Source of the DNA: Nitrospirota bacterium
GTDB lineage: Bacteria; Nitrospirota; Nitrospiria; Nitrospirales; Nitrospiraceae
Length of the DNA stretch: 6,928 bases
Direction of reading: 5' to 3'
Assembly (NCBI GenBank): GCA_020028595.1
Contig: JAIBHQ010000046.1
Location: 1 to 6,928 of the forward strand
This document shows positions 5,972 through 6,928 of this stretch, one piece after another. The stretch's first letter is position 1, and the number at the start of each line of letters is the position of its first letter. Below the pieces are notes generated by a model, which saw only the letters and a program-made list of their open reading frames with translations, did no database searches and was not told where the DNA came from. A program made the translations under genes and the position numbers.

Positions 5972-5978
5972 AAGGAGG
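5972..5978 (+). promoter_or_regulatory. Strong ribosome binding site of groES
   Basis: AAGGAGG, a full match to the anti-Shine-Dalgarno sequence, lies 9 nt before the ATG at 5988. Its exact complement CCTCCTT occurs at 5899-5905, by the predicted transcript start, so the site could be masked in longer transcripts. Confidence 0.85.
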
Positions 5979-5987
5979 AGCAGCGTT

Positions 5988-6293
5988 ATGTCAACGGCAA
6001 CGAAGGAGAAGAAAGAGTCCAAGGCCGCCAAGGGCTTCCAGCCGCTCGGCGACCGCGTGTTTGTCACCTACACGGAAGAAATGGAACGGACCGCGGGCGG
6101 TATCTATGTGCCTGACTCCGCCAAGGAAAAGCCGCAGCGGGGCGTGGTGCAGGCGATCGGGAAAAAGGTCGAGCACGTCAAGATCGGCGACCAGGTGCTC
6201 TTCGATAAATACTCAGGCAGCAAGCTGAAGATCGACGACGAAGAATGCCTCATCCTCAAGGAAGAGGATATCCTGGGCATCTTCGCTCACTAA
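5988..6293 (+). CDS. groES: Co-chaperonin GroES
   Basis: GroES forms a seven-membered lid that closes the GroEL cage during ATP-driven protein folding in the cytoplasm. The protein is 101 aa. After a lysine-rich N-terminal extension (1-16), the family core begins with FQPLGDRVFV (17-26). The mobile loop contains GGIYVPDSA (37-45), where IYV is the expected GroEL-contacting hydrophobic tripeptide. VKIGDQVLFDKYSG (64-77) and EECLILKEEDILGI (85-98) complete the fold. Between AIG and VKIGD there are only five residues (KKVEH), where E. coli GroES has 14. This is the roof hairpin, so the dome top is probably reduced or open. The start is fixed by the AAGGAGG 9 nt upstream, and no later ATG could remove the extension. 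groEL follows after 44 nt as a normal groESL operon. Confidence 0.96.
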   Translation: MSTATKEKKESKAAKGFQPLGDRVFVTYTEEMERTAGGIYVPDSAKEKPQRGVVQAIGKKVEHVKIGDQVLFDKYSGSKLKIDDEECLILKEEDILGIFAH

Positions 6294-6337
6294 TCACCCA
6301 CTCACATACGACACACTAGCTTTAAGGGAGGACTCAC

Positions 6338-6928
<591 letters not shown>

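Overview
This window looks like an ordinary housekeeping stretch of a GC-rich Gram-negative-type bacterial chromosome. The protein set and gene order (ribBA-ribH-nusB and purB-purC on one strand; an RpoH-type sigma factor, groES and groEL on the other) would fit Nitrospira or a relative (phylum Nitrospirota). That assignment is an impression from protein character, not a computed placement. I see no mobile-element enzymes, phage genes, CRISPR array, rRNA or tRNA.

Minus strand, read from about 4740 down to 1. A good sigma-70-like promoter (4709-4735) drives ribBA, then ribH and nusB, with gaps of 34 and 32 nt. This makes the two entry enzymes of riboflavin synthesis, lumazine synthase, and a transcription antitermination factor. 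A 266-bp non-coding gap follows (2125-2390). It holds several hairpins, a possible rho-independent terminator, and a segment bounded by 17-bp near-perfect inverted repeats. Then come purB and purC, which overlap by 4 bp (GTGA); both start with GTG. They encode consecutive-acting enzymes of purine synthesis: PurC makes SAICAR and PurB cleaves it. Beyond purC, 121 bp remain, with at most the first codons of another gene.

Plus strand, from 4758 to the right edge. A divergent promoter with a perfect TATAAT lies only 5 nt before the first ATG of an RpoH-family sigma factor gene, so the mRNA may be leaderless. A 198-bp gap separates it from groES. The gap holds a sigma-32-like promoter, a long imperfect inverted repeat, a repeated ATCACAA motif and a strong ribosome binding site. 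groES and the first 197 codons of groEL follow. The sigma factor probably transcribes the chaperonin genes beside it, making a compact heat-shock module.

The most interesting points are regulatory or structural details: the groESL leader, the possible leaderless sigma-factor mRNA, the repeat-bounded nusB-purB gap with mutually exclusive pairings ahead of purB, a GroES with a very short roof loop and an added N-terminal tail, and a lysine-rich tail on RibH. I found no evidence of a wholly new multi-gene system.
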